Below are positions 48,000 to 60,479 of a stretch of DNA of 64,000 nucleotides, in pieces. This DNA is from Helicoverpa zea (Eukaryota; Arthropoda; Insecta; Lepidoptera; Noctuidae): positions 11,222,001-11,286,000 of the forward strand of contig NC_061462.1 of NCBI RefSeq assembly GCF_022581195.2, given 5' to 3'. How positions within the stretch are numbered: position 1 is the first letter of the stretch; each line of letters starts with the position of its first letter. Both the position numbers and the translations under genes were made by a program. The notes under the pieces are model-generated. The model saw nothing but the letters and a program-made list of their open reading frames with translations, did no database searches and was not told where the DNA came from.

Positions 48000-49333
48000 C
48001 ATGGGCGTAGCCACACTGGGGCAAGCTGGGGCACTTGCCCCACCCTGGGGCCTGGCTCTGACCTATAAGGTGTCTTGGGGTGTTGAAAGCGAGCCGTATT
48101 CCCTAAAAGAATGGCTGCTATGTAGCGTAGCGAGCCGAGCCGTCCATCTAATCCAAAAAATAATGCATTGAAGGAGATGGAACTGGTAGATGTGATAAAA
48201 ATTTTCAGAAATGCAATTTTATCCTAGTGTAAAAACCGCGCTCGCTATTTTGTTTGCACAGCCATGTACAGTCAACTTCAGGTCAGTGGTAACAGTTTTA
48301 TAGGAAAATCGTAGTTATTACTATTGAGTCAAGGTGCATGACAGTTACCACTGATTTCCTGTACAATAGAACGATCGTTTAGCACAGTGGTTCTTAACCG
48401 GTGGTCCGCGAACCACTGGTGGTCCCTGGAGGCATTCCAAGTGGTCCGCGAAGCTTAGCTGCGCGCGTTGCTATTCGTTATCTAACTTTATTTTTATCGA
48501 TTTATCTATGCGAGCGAGGGGGTTTTCGTATGGACGTAAATCGGGTGTCGTACCTACTCCCCCTATTCGTGAAAATGTATGTTTAGGCTACATTTTACGT
48601 ACTTTTTGGTTTTAAGTCTTAAAAAATAATTAAAATTTCGCGCTCGCTTCGCTCGCGTATTCAGAAACTATGTTGTTTTTGTATTTGTCAAAAAACAAAA
48701 AGTTAAGTACGTTTGGGCTAAATTTTAGGTAACATTTGGTTTAAGTCCGATAAAAATTTCACGCTCGCTTCGCTCGCGTATTCAGAAACTATATGCCCTT
48801 ATTTTTGCATTTGTTAAGAAAAAAAAAGTTAAGTACGTTTGGGCTAAATTTTACGTAATATTTGGTTTAAGTCCGATAAAAATTTCACGCTCGCTTCGCT
48901 CGCGTATTCTGAAACTATATGCCCTTATTTTTGCATTTGTCAACAAACAAAAAGTTAAGTACGTTTGAGCTTAATTTTACGTAATATGTGCTTTAAGTCC
49001 GATAAAAATTTCACGCTCGCTTCGCTCGCGTATTCAGAAACTATATGCCCTTATTTTTGCATTTGTCAACAAACAAAAAGTTAAGTACGTTTGGGCTAAA
49101 TTTTACGTAATATTTGGTTTAAGTCCGATAAAAATTTTGCGCTCGCTTCGCTCGCGTATTCAGAAACTATATGCCCTTACTTTTGGCTTTTGTCCTGTGT
49201 GTGATTGTTTATTTTCTGTACCTGAAAATATAAACTTCTCAAATTAAGATACAAAAATCGGAGGGCCCCCGCCCTCCCCCGGGGATAAGTTGACTGCTGC
49301 CCCACCCTGAGCCCAAAGCTGGCTACGCCCATG
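48000..49333. mobile_element. 1.33-kb hAT-like non-autonomous element with internal 126-bp repeats
   Basis: Ends are short inverted repeats (CATGGGCGTAGCCA and TGGCTACGCCCATG) and are flanked by an exact 8-bp duplication CTTCGGCT (47992-47999 and 49334-49341), the target size of the hAT superfamily. Inside are five direct repeats starting at 48641, 48762, 48888, 49014 and 49140, each with CGCTCGCTTCGCTCGCG. At about 48386 a second hAT-style end (CAGTGGTTCTTAACC) appears, suggesting a nested insertion. No transposase ORF. Confidence 0.85.
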
Positions 49334-49341
49334 CTTCGGCT

Positions 49342-52300
49342 CCATCCATAGCGATAAAAAGGATACCTTTCATGCCTCGTTGAACGTTTGAAGTCTAATA
49401 AATAAACGATAATTCGGTATTGGCACCGTGTGAACTCGCTTTAATAATAGTTAGGGAAGGTTCAAACTTGCAAATAAAACACGTATTACATTAAAATATG
49501 CCAAAGTATTTAATCCACATGTAGTAAAGTCTCGTTGAGTAGCATAGACACAGTACAGTATCACAACGACATATACCCAAGTTAGATAAACTCGTGTTTC
49601 TTACAATATGGAACTGTAGGCACAATACTTAGCTTTATACCTGCCTTACACTCGTAAGTTACGTAGCTAAGTAGCTTATGATTTACAAATGTAAAACCTC
49701 GTAAGTCGCTTACGGTAGTTACTTACGTATTTTGTATGAAGGTAACTTACAAATGTAAGGTCGGGTAAGGCTGACAACACATTTCGCATTTCTTGAGCGT
49801 GAACGTCACGTGGAAGCTGCGATGACGCGGAGTGAGCGTGGAGTTTGACGAGGGTACATCGGCGTTTGCACTCTCAAGGAACGCGTGGTTCTTGGGTGAG
49901 CCTTATTCGAGTGAAGGAAATAGTGCTATCATCGACAGCAACAACATACTTGAATCCAATTTATTTATGTACGTTATTGTTGTAGGCGACTATAGATTTC
50001 AAATTCATTTTGAACAATGAAAGCGCTATTTCCTTTAACATTTTTCTGAAGCCTGAGAACATGATTTTATACCAAAACAATATTTTTTTTAAATACTCAT
50101 AGTATTCAATTAATCTCGAACTTTTGACAATATAACAAGAAACATATTTTGATCAGCTATAACTTTTACATTAAAAAAAACCCACAATATCGTTTTTAGT
50201 TTTGAAAAGAATATGATCATGGTCCAAGCTACTTTAATCTCTGTTTAGAATTAAGCCTACTTGTTCTGTATTGTGCTGAAACACTGCCATCGTGAAAATA
50301 GATACAAATACATAATCAAAAGTCACATTACTTAACTTTGAATAAAATGTGAATATGATTTGAAATAATATTTTGGTTAAAAAGCTCTAAACGAGCAAGT
50401 TACGTGTTTGTTTTTCAAACTATATTAAGTAGAATTTTCATACACCAAAATATAAAAGAACAACGTTCAAATTACATTATGTATTTGCATATATTCCACG
50501 ACAGCGAAGTAGTTGATTTGTTAAAAATTGTAATCGACCTTATTGTCAAGTACATAAGGATGATATTACAACATACAGATAGTACAACTAGATACTTAGA
50601 ATATATGGATTTAATACTTGAAGAACTTACCCACACATCAACGTTCCATAAAATATGATATAATAGTTATAAAACATGATATTACACTTACACAATCAAA
50701 TGTTTGTATCTGTGCGTGGAACCTTTCGCCAGGCATTTTTTCCGTCGTAGATTAAATAGAACAACGTGTTAATAATTTCTTTGATTATTTTTGTCTAGTA
50801 AGTATTGTACTTTTTGAGAGAAATAGTCCCAGGCACACACACAAACAGGTATAATATCTATCTACATAGAACATTCTATAAGTCTGATATAAACCACTCC
50901 GGCACGACATCTATATGATAAATACCCTTTATATCCCAGTACACACATTTACATATACATTTAAACACAGCGCTTAATACAATTTCCAAAATATTTTAAT
51001 TAAAATTTCGAGAAATAAACAATAACAACTGATGTTGATAATAACGATTCTTTAACGAAAAATTACATAGGTTGTGTATGTTTAAAATAATCACAATTTC
51101 GCCAATATTTTGTATCAATATTCGAGTTGAAAACTAATCGGACTATATTTGTAACTGACAAAAAAAGGTTCTGTATTCGAGTAGAGTAGAGTACGTGTAT
51201 GTAGAACAATTTATTAATTTGTATAAAACTTGCGTAGATAAATTCAACCAAGACTATTAGCGAAATCGCCGTAACGAATATAAGTGGTAAGAATTTCAAA
51301 TCAAACATTTTCGAGACAATAATTTCGAGGACAAAAACAAACATGAATTCCAACGCTAGCTGTTTCCCTGCTTTCCTTTAAAATGGAGTGTGAAAATATC
51401 GAATGACTTCTTTATACATTGGTTGCTCCAATTTTCTTCCGAATGAGCCTTCAATATTTATGACAAGGCTTGTTTGTATTTCGAAGAATAACTAGAGCAA
51501 CCATTACGAATATAGAACTATTGACGCCAGATATCAATATTAACTTACCTTTTAATAAAAAGGCAATTTTACAGTTTTTCAAATTTTTTGCGCATTTCTG
51601 GCGTCTACTTTAGAAGTCATATCATCTAGACTTTATCTAAGTATCAAATATTTAAAAATCTTGTATAACACTAAATCGACTAAAATCATTGAATAATCAA
51701 CTATGATTATATAAAAGACTTTTCACGAATATGAGTTCAGAATGAAGATATCCCGATGGAGCACCTTTATAGTTTAACGTAGTATTTTAGCAAAACGAAT
51801 TTTGTTAAGGCCTTAGTTTCAAGACAATTTTTGATAATGAATTGTTTAATAATGATGTGCCCATGAAAACTAGGCAAACGCCCGTATCGATAACGCAGGG
51901 AACGAAAGAGACGATAATTGTGAATATAGCTCTCTTTCTTCAAGTTTCACAGAACACTGTGAACATAGGTCCCTGACTCGGGTTGTAAAATAGATAGCGA
52001 CTTCAAGAACAATAAAAAGATCAAGTCTTCTTGCTCAAACCGGTATACCCACTATCATTTGACTTTAACAACAAAAATAATTGTGTTAAAGTTATCAGTA
52101 GAATGACTAACTTACGAATATTATAAATAACATTAACGCCTGAATAAAATAAACATTTGAATCGGTTTCACACGCGAACAATTGTGTATTTGATATGTAA
52201 AACTCTTTAGTATATACCAACTTTAAAATTTTAAATAATATATCCATTTATGACGATAAAATATCAATTTCAATAACAGAACGATCAAAACATTACTATT

Positions 52301-53453
52301 TATAACTAACAATCTAGGAGAAATGTTTTTAAACTATACACTAATGAGTTTCGAAATAAGGCATTTGAAAATAAGGCTATTTTTATCGATATTTTACGAT
52401 TTATCGATATAAAATTATCGACAAATCGTAATATCTCGTTTTGTTTAGTTAAAAGTAGAATGCTATCTTACTTTCTGCATCTTATAAAGTCCTGGTCCTG
52501 AAGAATATATTAAGTGAGAAGTAGAAACATAAGACTTACAACTATTTACACCGTACAACATTGAATCTTATCGATAAATAAATGATACACTTTTTTAAAC
52601 TTATGTAAATAAATATTTTAATAATTTAAATCTTAATTAAAGATACATTTGTATAGATAATTTTGCAATATTTTTAAATAAAATATAATGCAAAATTACC
52701 TATGTATATATAGTCAGTTTAAATCTCCATTTAGTAGTAAAAACACGACACAGGTGCAAGTGTTTCACATAGCAGCCTAATTACATAACAATTTCCTTTA
52801 TTTTTAAAAGCAATTGATTGCTATTTGTTATTATGTAATTAGGACGCTTCTTTATGCGTTAAAATTCTAACATTCTATAATAATGTTTTGTATTAAAATG
52901 CATAATCATATCGAGTGATATTGAACCCCGCTGTTCATTTAGGCTCACCTGCATCTAAGGCCTGCCATCCTTACGCTACAGGTACTGTATTACACTAGTA
53001 TCCAATTACGGAAGATTTCAATAATCTATCTGACTTGCTTACCAGAGAAATCCTATCTTTAGTAAGTAAATTGACAGATAGATACTTTTTTGAAATCCGA
53101 AGTTAGCCTACACATCAAACCATTTACTAACAACAAAATATGTATTCTTTTAACAACAAGAATGGAAGAACATTTCATTTGAATGCGGATATTTTTTTCA
53201 AGTAGTTAGGTACACTCGCATATGTTTTTTTTACCCATTTTTGTTGTTAACAGTGTTGCCTATTACAAAATACAATAATAAATATTACACATGTAGTTTT
53301 ACTATTTTCCATAAAGTTAACATTTAAAATCCTATTGGAAGTTCTGATGATAGATAAATTTATTTAATATTTTTGAATATTTCTCGTATTTACAGTCGTT
53401 ATAATATTACATTTAGACATTTTAATAAAAATTACAGACATATAAAATCTAGT
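49342..53453. other. AT-rich intergenic DNA
   Basis: Over 4 kb with very low GC. At 49640-49770 motifs around CTTACG/CGTAAG recur in both orientations, suggesting a decayed MITE. Short ORFs (for example 51063-51353, hydrophobic and very AT-rich) have no supporting features. Nothing else recognised. Confidence 0.4.
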
Positions 53454-53747
53454 TAGCAGCGTTTTACCTGAAATAAAACGCATATTAAATACTTACCTTA
53501 TTTGAAGCTTACTAGTTTGAGATAGGCACCTACGTGTTTTCCGCTTTTATCTCTGTCCTTTTCTACCCCATATCTTGCATCTCTCTCGCACACCGACCAG
53601 TTTCACTCCCCACCAGGCAGGAGGCGACGAGTGTTCTCGGCGGCCACAGTTCGTCATTGAGTCGAAAACACCAGGCAGAAATTAAAATGTAAGCTTCAAA
53701 TAAGGTAAGTATTTAATATGCGTTTTATTTCAGGTAAAACGCTGCTA
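53454..53747. repeat. perfect 59-bp inverted repeat enclosing one terminal repeat of the DIRS-like element
   Basis: Bases 53454-53512 are the exact reverse complement of 53689-53747 (start TAGCAGCGTTTTACCTGAAA). The arms contain GTAAGT and a TTTTATTTCAG motif, resembling splice sites in one orientation. The 294-bp unit overlaps the left end of the DIRS-like element and may be its internal complementary region or a rearranged end. Confidence 0.85.
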
Positions 53748-53935
53748 TTAAATTCTTGACCGTTATTTGAAGCTTACTAGTTTGAGACGTGTTTGTTATC
53801 GCCTGGTGGAAGTGGACGCCAATGTGAGCAAAAGCACAATGAAATTGTGTATGTAAATAGGTACTTAGGTACACGAGTAATCACATGTAAGTATGTGTAT
53901 TGCGTCCTGGAATACTAATGTAATCAAAGTTAACT

Positions 53936-54012
53936 GGTACTGGTACTCAGCTACATCCTGTTAGACTGGAAGCCGACCCCAACATAGTTGGGAAAGGGGC
54001 TCGAAGGATGAG
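53936..54012 (+). repeat. 3' end of a tRNA-derived SINE inside the DIRS-like element
   Basis: Contains TTAGACTGGAAGCCGACCCC and TTGGGAAAGGGGCTCGAAGG, the tail of the SINE family at 13185. It indicates later nested insertion into the left part of the element. Confidence 0.65.
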
Positions 54013-54347
54013 TAATAAAAATTAAAAGAGAGATGCAAGAACAAAAGCAAAAATTGATTTCATTTTCTAATAGTAATTAACAAAAACATTGCGATACTTC
54101 TTAATAACAATAGTAACAAAAATATAGACATTAATCAGCTGGATTAATTAAATAATCGAGATAACTTGCTACTTCTATTTAGTGGGTATCTTTCCCTTCT
54201 GTAAAAATGGGCAAATGTATTGCCTGATCGCCAATTACCCTTTGCTAATATATCGTCCAAAGGTATATTGTCAACACAGATTTTGACGCTACCGCCGAGT
54301 GGAAGCTTCCTGGGGTTGTAGTTATTCCTGCCCCTTTTAACAATGTC

Positions 54348-54900
54348 TTAATCCACCCGTATCATCGTTCGGGTGCGTGCCTTTGGTTGGCCTCTAACGG
54401 ATATAAATAAATTTAAGGAATTAGCCGATGTCCGTCTATCTTCTAACAAGGCTTTAGTCTTTCTGACCCAATACACTGGACTTAGATTTATATTTTCCTG
54501 ATTATCCATCAAACAACAACCCGACTGCCTATGACTAGAACTGTCGGTCTTAGAGCCAAAGACTGGCCATAAGATTAAATTATCTTTGTTGTTTTTGAAA
54601 TGTTCTGGGTCTATTGCAAGCAAGGAAAGATCATGGACTCGCCTTTCCGAAACAAGCTAGCAAAAGAAAGAGCAGCAGTGTGCCTGGAAGTTGCAAATGG
54701 ATTATTCTCGTCTACGTTTACTGCACTTAAGTAGGTTACCAATTGGTCAATATTCCAGATGGACGGCTTCCCGGGGAACAGGTTTGCTCAGCGCTATTGA
54801 TTTTAAAATGTGTCCGACTAGAACGTGTGAACCTAGCTCTAGAGTGGTTTCCGCATTGCATAGTGTAGCTATAACTGACTTGTGTAATAAAATAGTATTG
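54348..54900 (-). pseudogene. tyrosine recombinase remnant of the DIRS-like element
   Basis: Across frameshifts the minus strand shows ordered DIRS recombinase features: a leader with SVIATLCNAETTLELGSHVL, then IWNIDQLVTYLSAVNVDENN, then ERRVHDLSLLAIDPEHF, which would contain the first catalytic arginine, then LILWPVFGSKTDSSS, and WVRKTKALLEDRRTSAN with LFISVRGQPKA. The end is truncated by a stop before a convincing His-x-x-Arg and catalytic tyrosine. Recombinase chemistry would integrate a circular intermediate; this copy cannot. Confidence 0.75.
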
Positions 54901-55249
54901 TATGCTAGTTTATTTACTATGTGTAAGTCCGCTAAAAATTGGGCAAGTATAGGTCCAAATAGGGATTCAAGGATTCATAGGATCCAATTTCATACTTTTC
55001 GCCCCAATTTAACCATCGACTCCAAGCTGATTGATAAGTGTTGCGTGTGGATTGAAGAAGACTTCAGTCGGAGAGACTCCTTGTCCCTCCCCCCCCCCCA
55101 TTTCCTTGACCTTGGCAGGGGGTATCCCCGTTGCTGTGTCTATCGGTTTCTGCTCGAGGTTCATCAGTGTGTAGGGTACTGCTAATGATCGGGACTTCGG
55201 GAATCTGCTCGCCAAAATACCTGGTGCCACCGAAGGAACTACTATGAGA

Positions 55250-55975
55250 TTAACTCCCGTTCCTGAATTGAGATGACTGAGGACCTACGGTATAAGGTAA
55301 GGTGGCGGTAATACCCATGCTAGCGGGTAAGTCAAAACTTGAGAAAAATGCATCGTGGAACCCCGCTTTCGGGTCCTTCAGATCTAGGGGCACGTAGTAC
55401 ACAACTATGTGTCCCTGGGCTCGCTTCGAGGCAAATAGGTCCACTGCTGATACAAGATGCCACTCCGGTGGAGGTTTGTGTCGGGAGAGATGGTCTGCCT
55501 GACTGTTGAATAGGGCTGGTATATGATTCACGACGTGATAGATTTGATACAGCTCAAGATAACTGAATACTCTGTACGTCAAGTTCGGTAGGCTCCTTGA
55601 TCGGGTGCCACCTTGATTTCTTAGATATGACACCACAGTCCCATTTCTGCATTGAAAAATGGCTGTTGATCTCTTTAGCAACTTGCCGTGATTTTCCAGT
55701 TAATACTGCAAGCATCTCTTTCAGATCGCAGTGAAAGCCTTTTTCTCTCTCGTTCCATGAACCCATTACGGGAGTTCCGTTCAGTTGTGCCCCCATCCTA
55801 CATCGGAGGCGTCCGTGGTTATAAGGTGACAGGGAAGTGGCGAATGAATATCCAAGGTTTGGTGGCAGCTGACCAGCCACCACTTTAGATCTGCTAAGGT
55901 ATCTGCTGGTAGGTTCAACATTGCTATACTCCATTCACCGAGCCGTGAGCCCACAATGTAACCAAAGAATGACAC
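55250..55975 (-). pseudogene. RNase H remnant of the DIRS-like element
   Basis: One frame carries TTDASDVGWG (with the first conserved Asp of RNase H), another continues GAQLNGTPVMGSWNEREKG and LKEMLAVL, followed by [15 protein letters not shown] and [24 protein letters not shown], segments typical of DIRS/Pao-like polyproteins. At least two frame changes are needed to read it through. Confidence 0.7.
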
Positions 55976-56558
55976 TTTTTCAAAATGGTGGGTATAACCC
56001 GACCGATGACAAAAACGTCACATTTTTATGTAAAATGTTCTTAGTATCTGTGGTCTTCAATTAAGTAGGGTTCTATGTATGACAGTCAAGACTTCTAGGT
56101 TCATTTTACATGTAAACGATTTACTACATATTTCATTAAAATTAAGAAAATAATTTACGGCATTTATCATACATATTTGATTTCAATTAAGTTTGAAAAG
56201 ATTGCATAAGTTCCACAGACATCGTTCTAAAATATCATTTCTAATGTTGTCAGTATATTACTTTCGTAGTTATTTTTATAAAATATGATCATTACTTCAA
56301 TCGTGACTTATAAGAACCCTTTTTATGGTTTGTTCACCGTTTGGCTCACGGTTCCATGAATAGGGTAGGTATAGATTGCTGTTCAACACTGCATTGAGGA
56401 AAGTGAGGAGAGCCCGGTAATGCAGTCTGCCGTATGGAACAACGAAAACTTGCGAAGTTTAAAAGTCCTATCAAGCTATGCAGGTCTTCTAAGTTTGTCG
56501 TGCTGTTTGTCACGTAGTGCGTTTTGTCATTATCTTGTTGATAATGCTTGCGATTTAT

Positions 56559-57246
56559 TCACTTGCCATCCAAAACATGGTGCAAATGATCCCAAAGTAG
56601 GCAAATATATCTTGGTGAGCCACCAGAAAATCGAGATACACAATTATGAGTAACCCTTGAGTTTTCAAAGTTTGAGCCACCCAAATTGGTCACTGTGGCG
56701 AAGGTCTTGGGTGCCGTGCTTAAGCCAAATGGTAGGCACGTAATCTGAAGCAGTCTTCTTCTGTATACTAGTCGAAGAACATATCTGTGACCTTTGGCTA
56801 CCGGAAGGTAGAAGTAAGCCTGGGCGAGATCCACTTGCACAGCCATTCGTCTTTCTGAAGAAACTCTAGCACCCGAAAAACATTTATTAAACTGAAGGGT
56901 TCCGTAATTATGAACTTGTTGAGAACCTTGAGATTGAGTATTGGACGGTTCTTTCCGTCGCCTTTTGGGCACAAGAAACATATTGGAAAGAAAGCTGGCA
57001 GAATTTGCAGCTATCAATAGAACTTTTTGTTTTATCATTTGGGATATGACGACATCCATCTCTTTGGACTCTCTGGTCAAATCTGGCATTATCTATCAAA
57101 GGTGGCTTTTGGCCAATGGTATGCGATACCCAGTTATTATTTTTAACAAGAAAGGCGGAGCTCCCATTTCTTTCCATTGGTCTTGATATAATGTTAGGCA
57201 ACCCGCCTGGAAAGTCATAACTTACGTGCCTTGTTGGACGCATCAA
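56559..57246 (-). pseudogene. reverse transcriptase remnant of the DIRS-like element
   Basis: Conserved segments: [31 protein letters not shown] (catalytic Asp in [10 protein letters not shown]), LLQITCLPFGLSTAPKTF, and, after a frame change, IIVYLDFLVAHQD. The last is the catalytic YLDD box with one Asp codon missing, so activity is lost. Several frameshifts separate the segments. Confidence 0.75.
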
Positions 57247-57990
57247 AGTCCGCCTGCGGTCCTGGACGCTTTCTGTTTCCTCTGTTGGACATGGTTCCTA
57301 TTGTAATTTACTCGTGATATCCCAAGGGAGCTTTTAGAGTTTTGCGTCACACGCCATTCAGCGTGAGTGTGATTACCATTTCTCTTCGAGGGAAGGTTAT
57401 AATGGCGACTCTTCGAAAGTCGATCCAAAAAGCCACCCTGCGAGGGTAGATTGCAATGATGGTACGACCCGCAACATGCATGATTGGTACCCTGCGAGGG
57501 TCCGTGATAATGAGCCGACCCCTGCGGGGGATGGCTAGTATACTTACTGGTCCCTGCTTTGTAATGATGCTGCTACTCGCAACATGCAAGATTGGTACCC
57601 TGCGCGGGTCCGTGATAATGAACCGACCCCTGCGGGGGGTGGCTAGTATACTTACTGGTCCCTGCTTTGTAATGATGCTGCGACTCGCAAAATGCAAGAT
57701 TGGTACCCTGCGCGGGTCCGTGATAATGAACCGACCCCTGCGGGGGGTGGCTAGTATACTTACTGGCAGTCCTAGGCGGAGCGTACCAAGTCTTTCAAGG
57801 CCGAAAACCATCACACGCCGTGATAATGAGCCGACCCCTACGGGGGGTGGCTAACAGACTTACTGGCAGTCCGAGGGGAGCGTACCAAGTCTTTCAAGGC
57901 CGAAAACCATCACACGCCGTGATAATGAGCCGACCCCCATGGGGGGTGGCTAACAGACTTACTGGCAGTCCGAGGGGAGCGTACCAAGTC
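57243..57990 (-). pseudogene. repeat-rich gag-like region of the DIRS-like element
   Basis: The unit with CCGTGATAATGA, CCGACCCCTGCGGGG, GGCTAGTATACTTACTGG and CCCTGCTTTGTAATGATG repeats about every 120 bp, with variant units near 57820-57990 that add AAGTCTTTCAAGGCCGAAAA. In one minus frame it yields basic, His/Pro/Gln-rich repeats, and continues into a charged tail (RKQKASRTAGGL), as expected for a gag-type nucleic-acid-binding protein. Long ORFs on both strands here are by-products of the repeat. Confidence 0.55.
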
Positions 57991-58842
57991 TTTCAAGGCC
58001 GAAAAGCTTTCTTGACACCACCAGCCCTCTTCAAGTGCGGTAGTGACCAGTCCGAACTAAGGAGATGCTGGTTGGACCGCACCTCACACCATTCTTTTTT
58101 GTCAAAAAGTTGAACGCCTTGCAGGATTGAACTAGGGCCACAGGTGCCTTAGGAACTTCGGGCTTGCTTTCTTTTCCATAGTCACGTGCACGGGCTGTGG
58201 TAGCTTTATTATTTACCGCATCCGTATTTGCTTTATAAGTCACTCATTCTGAAAACAAATTACTGAAAAAAAAGTACACGGAAGAAACTCGTGACAAAAA
58301 AGGGGTAGATGTACAAAATATTAACACTTGATTTCGCAAAATCGAATATCGAACGTTAAAACCGTTAACAAATTGTATAAAATATTATAAACTCACCTGT
58401 GTTCTGCGAGAGCACTGAGTTTATTTTTCAACGAAATACTACAGCGGTTGGTTAGACCAACCTTCTCGGGCGGAAAACAAGACGCCAATGACGAACTGTG
58501 GCCGCCGAGAACACTCGTCGCCTCCTGCCTGGTGGGGAGTGAAACTGGTCGGTGTGCGAGAGAGATGCAAGATATGGGGTAGAAAAGGACAGAGATAAAA
58601 GCGGAAAACACGTAGGTGCCTATCTCAAACTAGTAAGCTTCAAATAACGGTCAAGAATTTAATACAGATGTTACTGGGGCAAATCGAGAGGTGATATCCT
58701 AATTATTATTTTTTAAATACATTATATAAGTTATTTTTATTTATATATTCTGCTGGTTGTAAAAGGGATCGCTGAACATGAGGGGCAAGTTTACTTTTAA
58801 AAGCGATCCCAGAATCTGAAATTAAGCCCCATTATAACACCC

Positions 58843-59030
58843 CAGCGGGGCTCAGCAGGGTCAAGGCCTGCCGGGGCTGCGAGATTGTTCGAAAGGGTTA
58901 CCGCTGCCCTGGTACATAAAAGGCCTACGACGGAACACGACGGTTTTTAGTCAGTAAGAGTCTGACACTTCCTCACCGCTGCTAACCCATAGCGGGAGTC
59001 ATTTGATAATTTTAGACGTCGTTAAAAAAT
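58843..59030 (+). mobile_element. third copy of the retroposon family
   Basis: Shares CAAGGCCTGCCGGGGCTGCG, GACGGAACACGACGGTTTTT, AGTCAGTAAGAGTCTGACAC and TCATTTGAT with the copy at 37955, again 5'-truncated, about 200 bp beyond the right end of the DIRS-like element. Confidence 0.75.
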
Positions 59031-60479
59031 ATTCAGCGTCGAAAGGCAATATTTTATGATCATTTATAAAATACTCGTTATTTTAGCTTGCTTATGTATC
59101 AGTATGAAAAGATTTCATCAGCCAAAGCCTTTGTTTTTCATCCGTTGCAGCTACACCACTAACGTAGTTGACCTCAATAACGGCAAGGGCTATCTCGATA
59201 TAAGATATCGGGAGATTTCACTCACAACCCATTTGTTGAGAGTCAACGACCTTACTGAACTCATTACTTTTATTTTCATTGATACTCATATTTTAGCTGA
59301 TACTTGTTTAAATATATAGTTTGTTTATATTTTTGCAAGCACGCAAGGTCAGATTTTCGGATAAGGCATAATATTTTTAAGTTCACTCTTTGACGTAAAC
59401 TGTTACCTACTGGAGTGTTTTTAATATTGACGTCTAATGGCGTCCGTGACCCGTATGTTTTGCTTGTGCATGTTGCGTGGCAAATACTTTTTATATTTAT
59501 ACCATGCTTGTTCGCTCTTCTTAAACTGTAAGAACTTAGGAAGTCATTTGACTCACAGTGAGACATTAATATTTTACTATAAAGCTGTCTTTGAGATATT
59601 AAAATATCGTTTACAGGTATACAGACAGATAAAACACCGAGATGTATAAATATTCACAGCTTATGTTATTATTTTCATAATCATAGTCTTTTTAGGGTGA
59701 TATCTCACTCCTATGTATCGAATGCCTGAACGCGCATCTATGATACAAAACGTGCATGAATAGACATTTATTGTTACATTTAAACACTGGGAACACATAG
59801 TATTATATGATACATTTAACACACATGTGTATTGAGAAGTCATAAGTGTCATTTTACGAAAACCTTACATCGCTTAGAACGTTCATGAACTTCACGTACA
59901 TTTTCAGCACGACAGACCAAAGTTTTTTCATGATTTTATTTGAGTCACATAAGTAGTTGTATTCGCTAAGATAGACTTAACGCTCGCGAGCACGAACATC
60001 GCAGCACTCAACTCGTTCGGGAACTTTTAGTAACATATCACTCATCGTACAAACAATGTACAACTTTTCAATCCCCATTTTCTTTTAAGAAAGTTTTCTT
60101 GGTTTACCAGTTAAATGTTTTTGCTCTATAAATCACCATGACTAGTAGAAACTTTACTCTGATTTGCTGCAGACAACTCATAGTTCAAACATTGCATGAT
60201 TGCTCGTCAATGAATAACAAAACATTACACAGTTTATAAATACGTCATTGCCCTAGCACTTCACGGGTTTTTCCATAAGAAAGTTTCAATACAATAAAAC
60301 ATGTTAGTAACTCCTCTTCTCTTAATTTAATGTTCTGTTCATCACACATGTAGTAGTCCACTATCCACTACGGAGTTCCAACTGCACAAACGTTACGCTT
60401 ACTGGCTGGTACAGAGATGCCAGCAAGACGTGTTGGCCCACTAGCCATATGTAAAGTTCACATTACGATGACAACACAT
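59031..60479. other. AT-rich intergenic DNA
   Basis: No gene or clear repeat recognised; three short ORFs without motifs. Confidence 0.4.

Larger units (their letters stand above)
53498..58647 (-). mobile_element. decayed DIRS-like tyrosine-recombinase retroelement
   Basis: Terminal 162-bp segments 53498-53659 and 58486-58647 are inverted copies of each other (end TTATTTGAAGCTTACTAGTT). A further partial copy of the outer end lies at 53747-53788 and matches the extreme right flank to about 58665. Between them on the minus strand, in transcript order, are a repeat-rich gag-like region, reverse transcriptase, RNase H and tyrosine recombinase remains, the order of DIRS elements. Inverted rather than direct ends also fit DIRS and not Gypsy. 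All reading frames are broken. Confidence 0.8.

Noticed and set aside
57347..57854. 155-aa minus and 132-aa plus ORFs in the repeat block at 57.4-57.9 kb
   Set aside because: Both are periodic translations of tandem repeats; the minus frame that continues into the retroelement tail is a different one.
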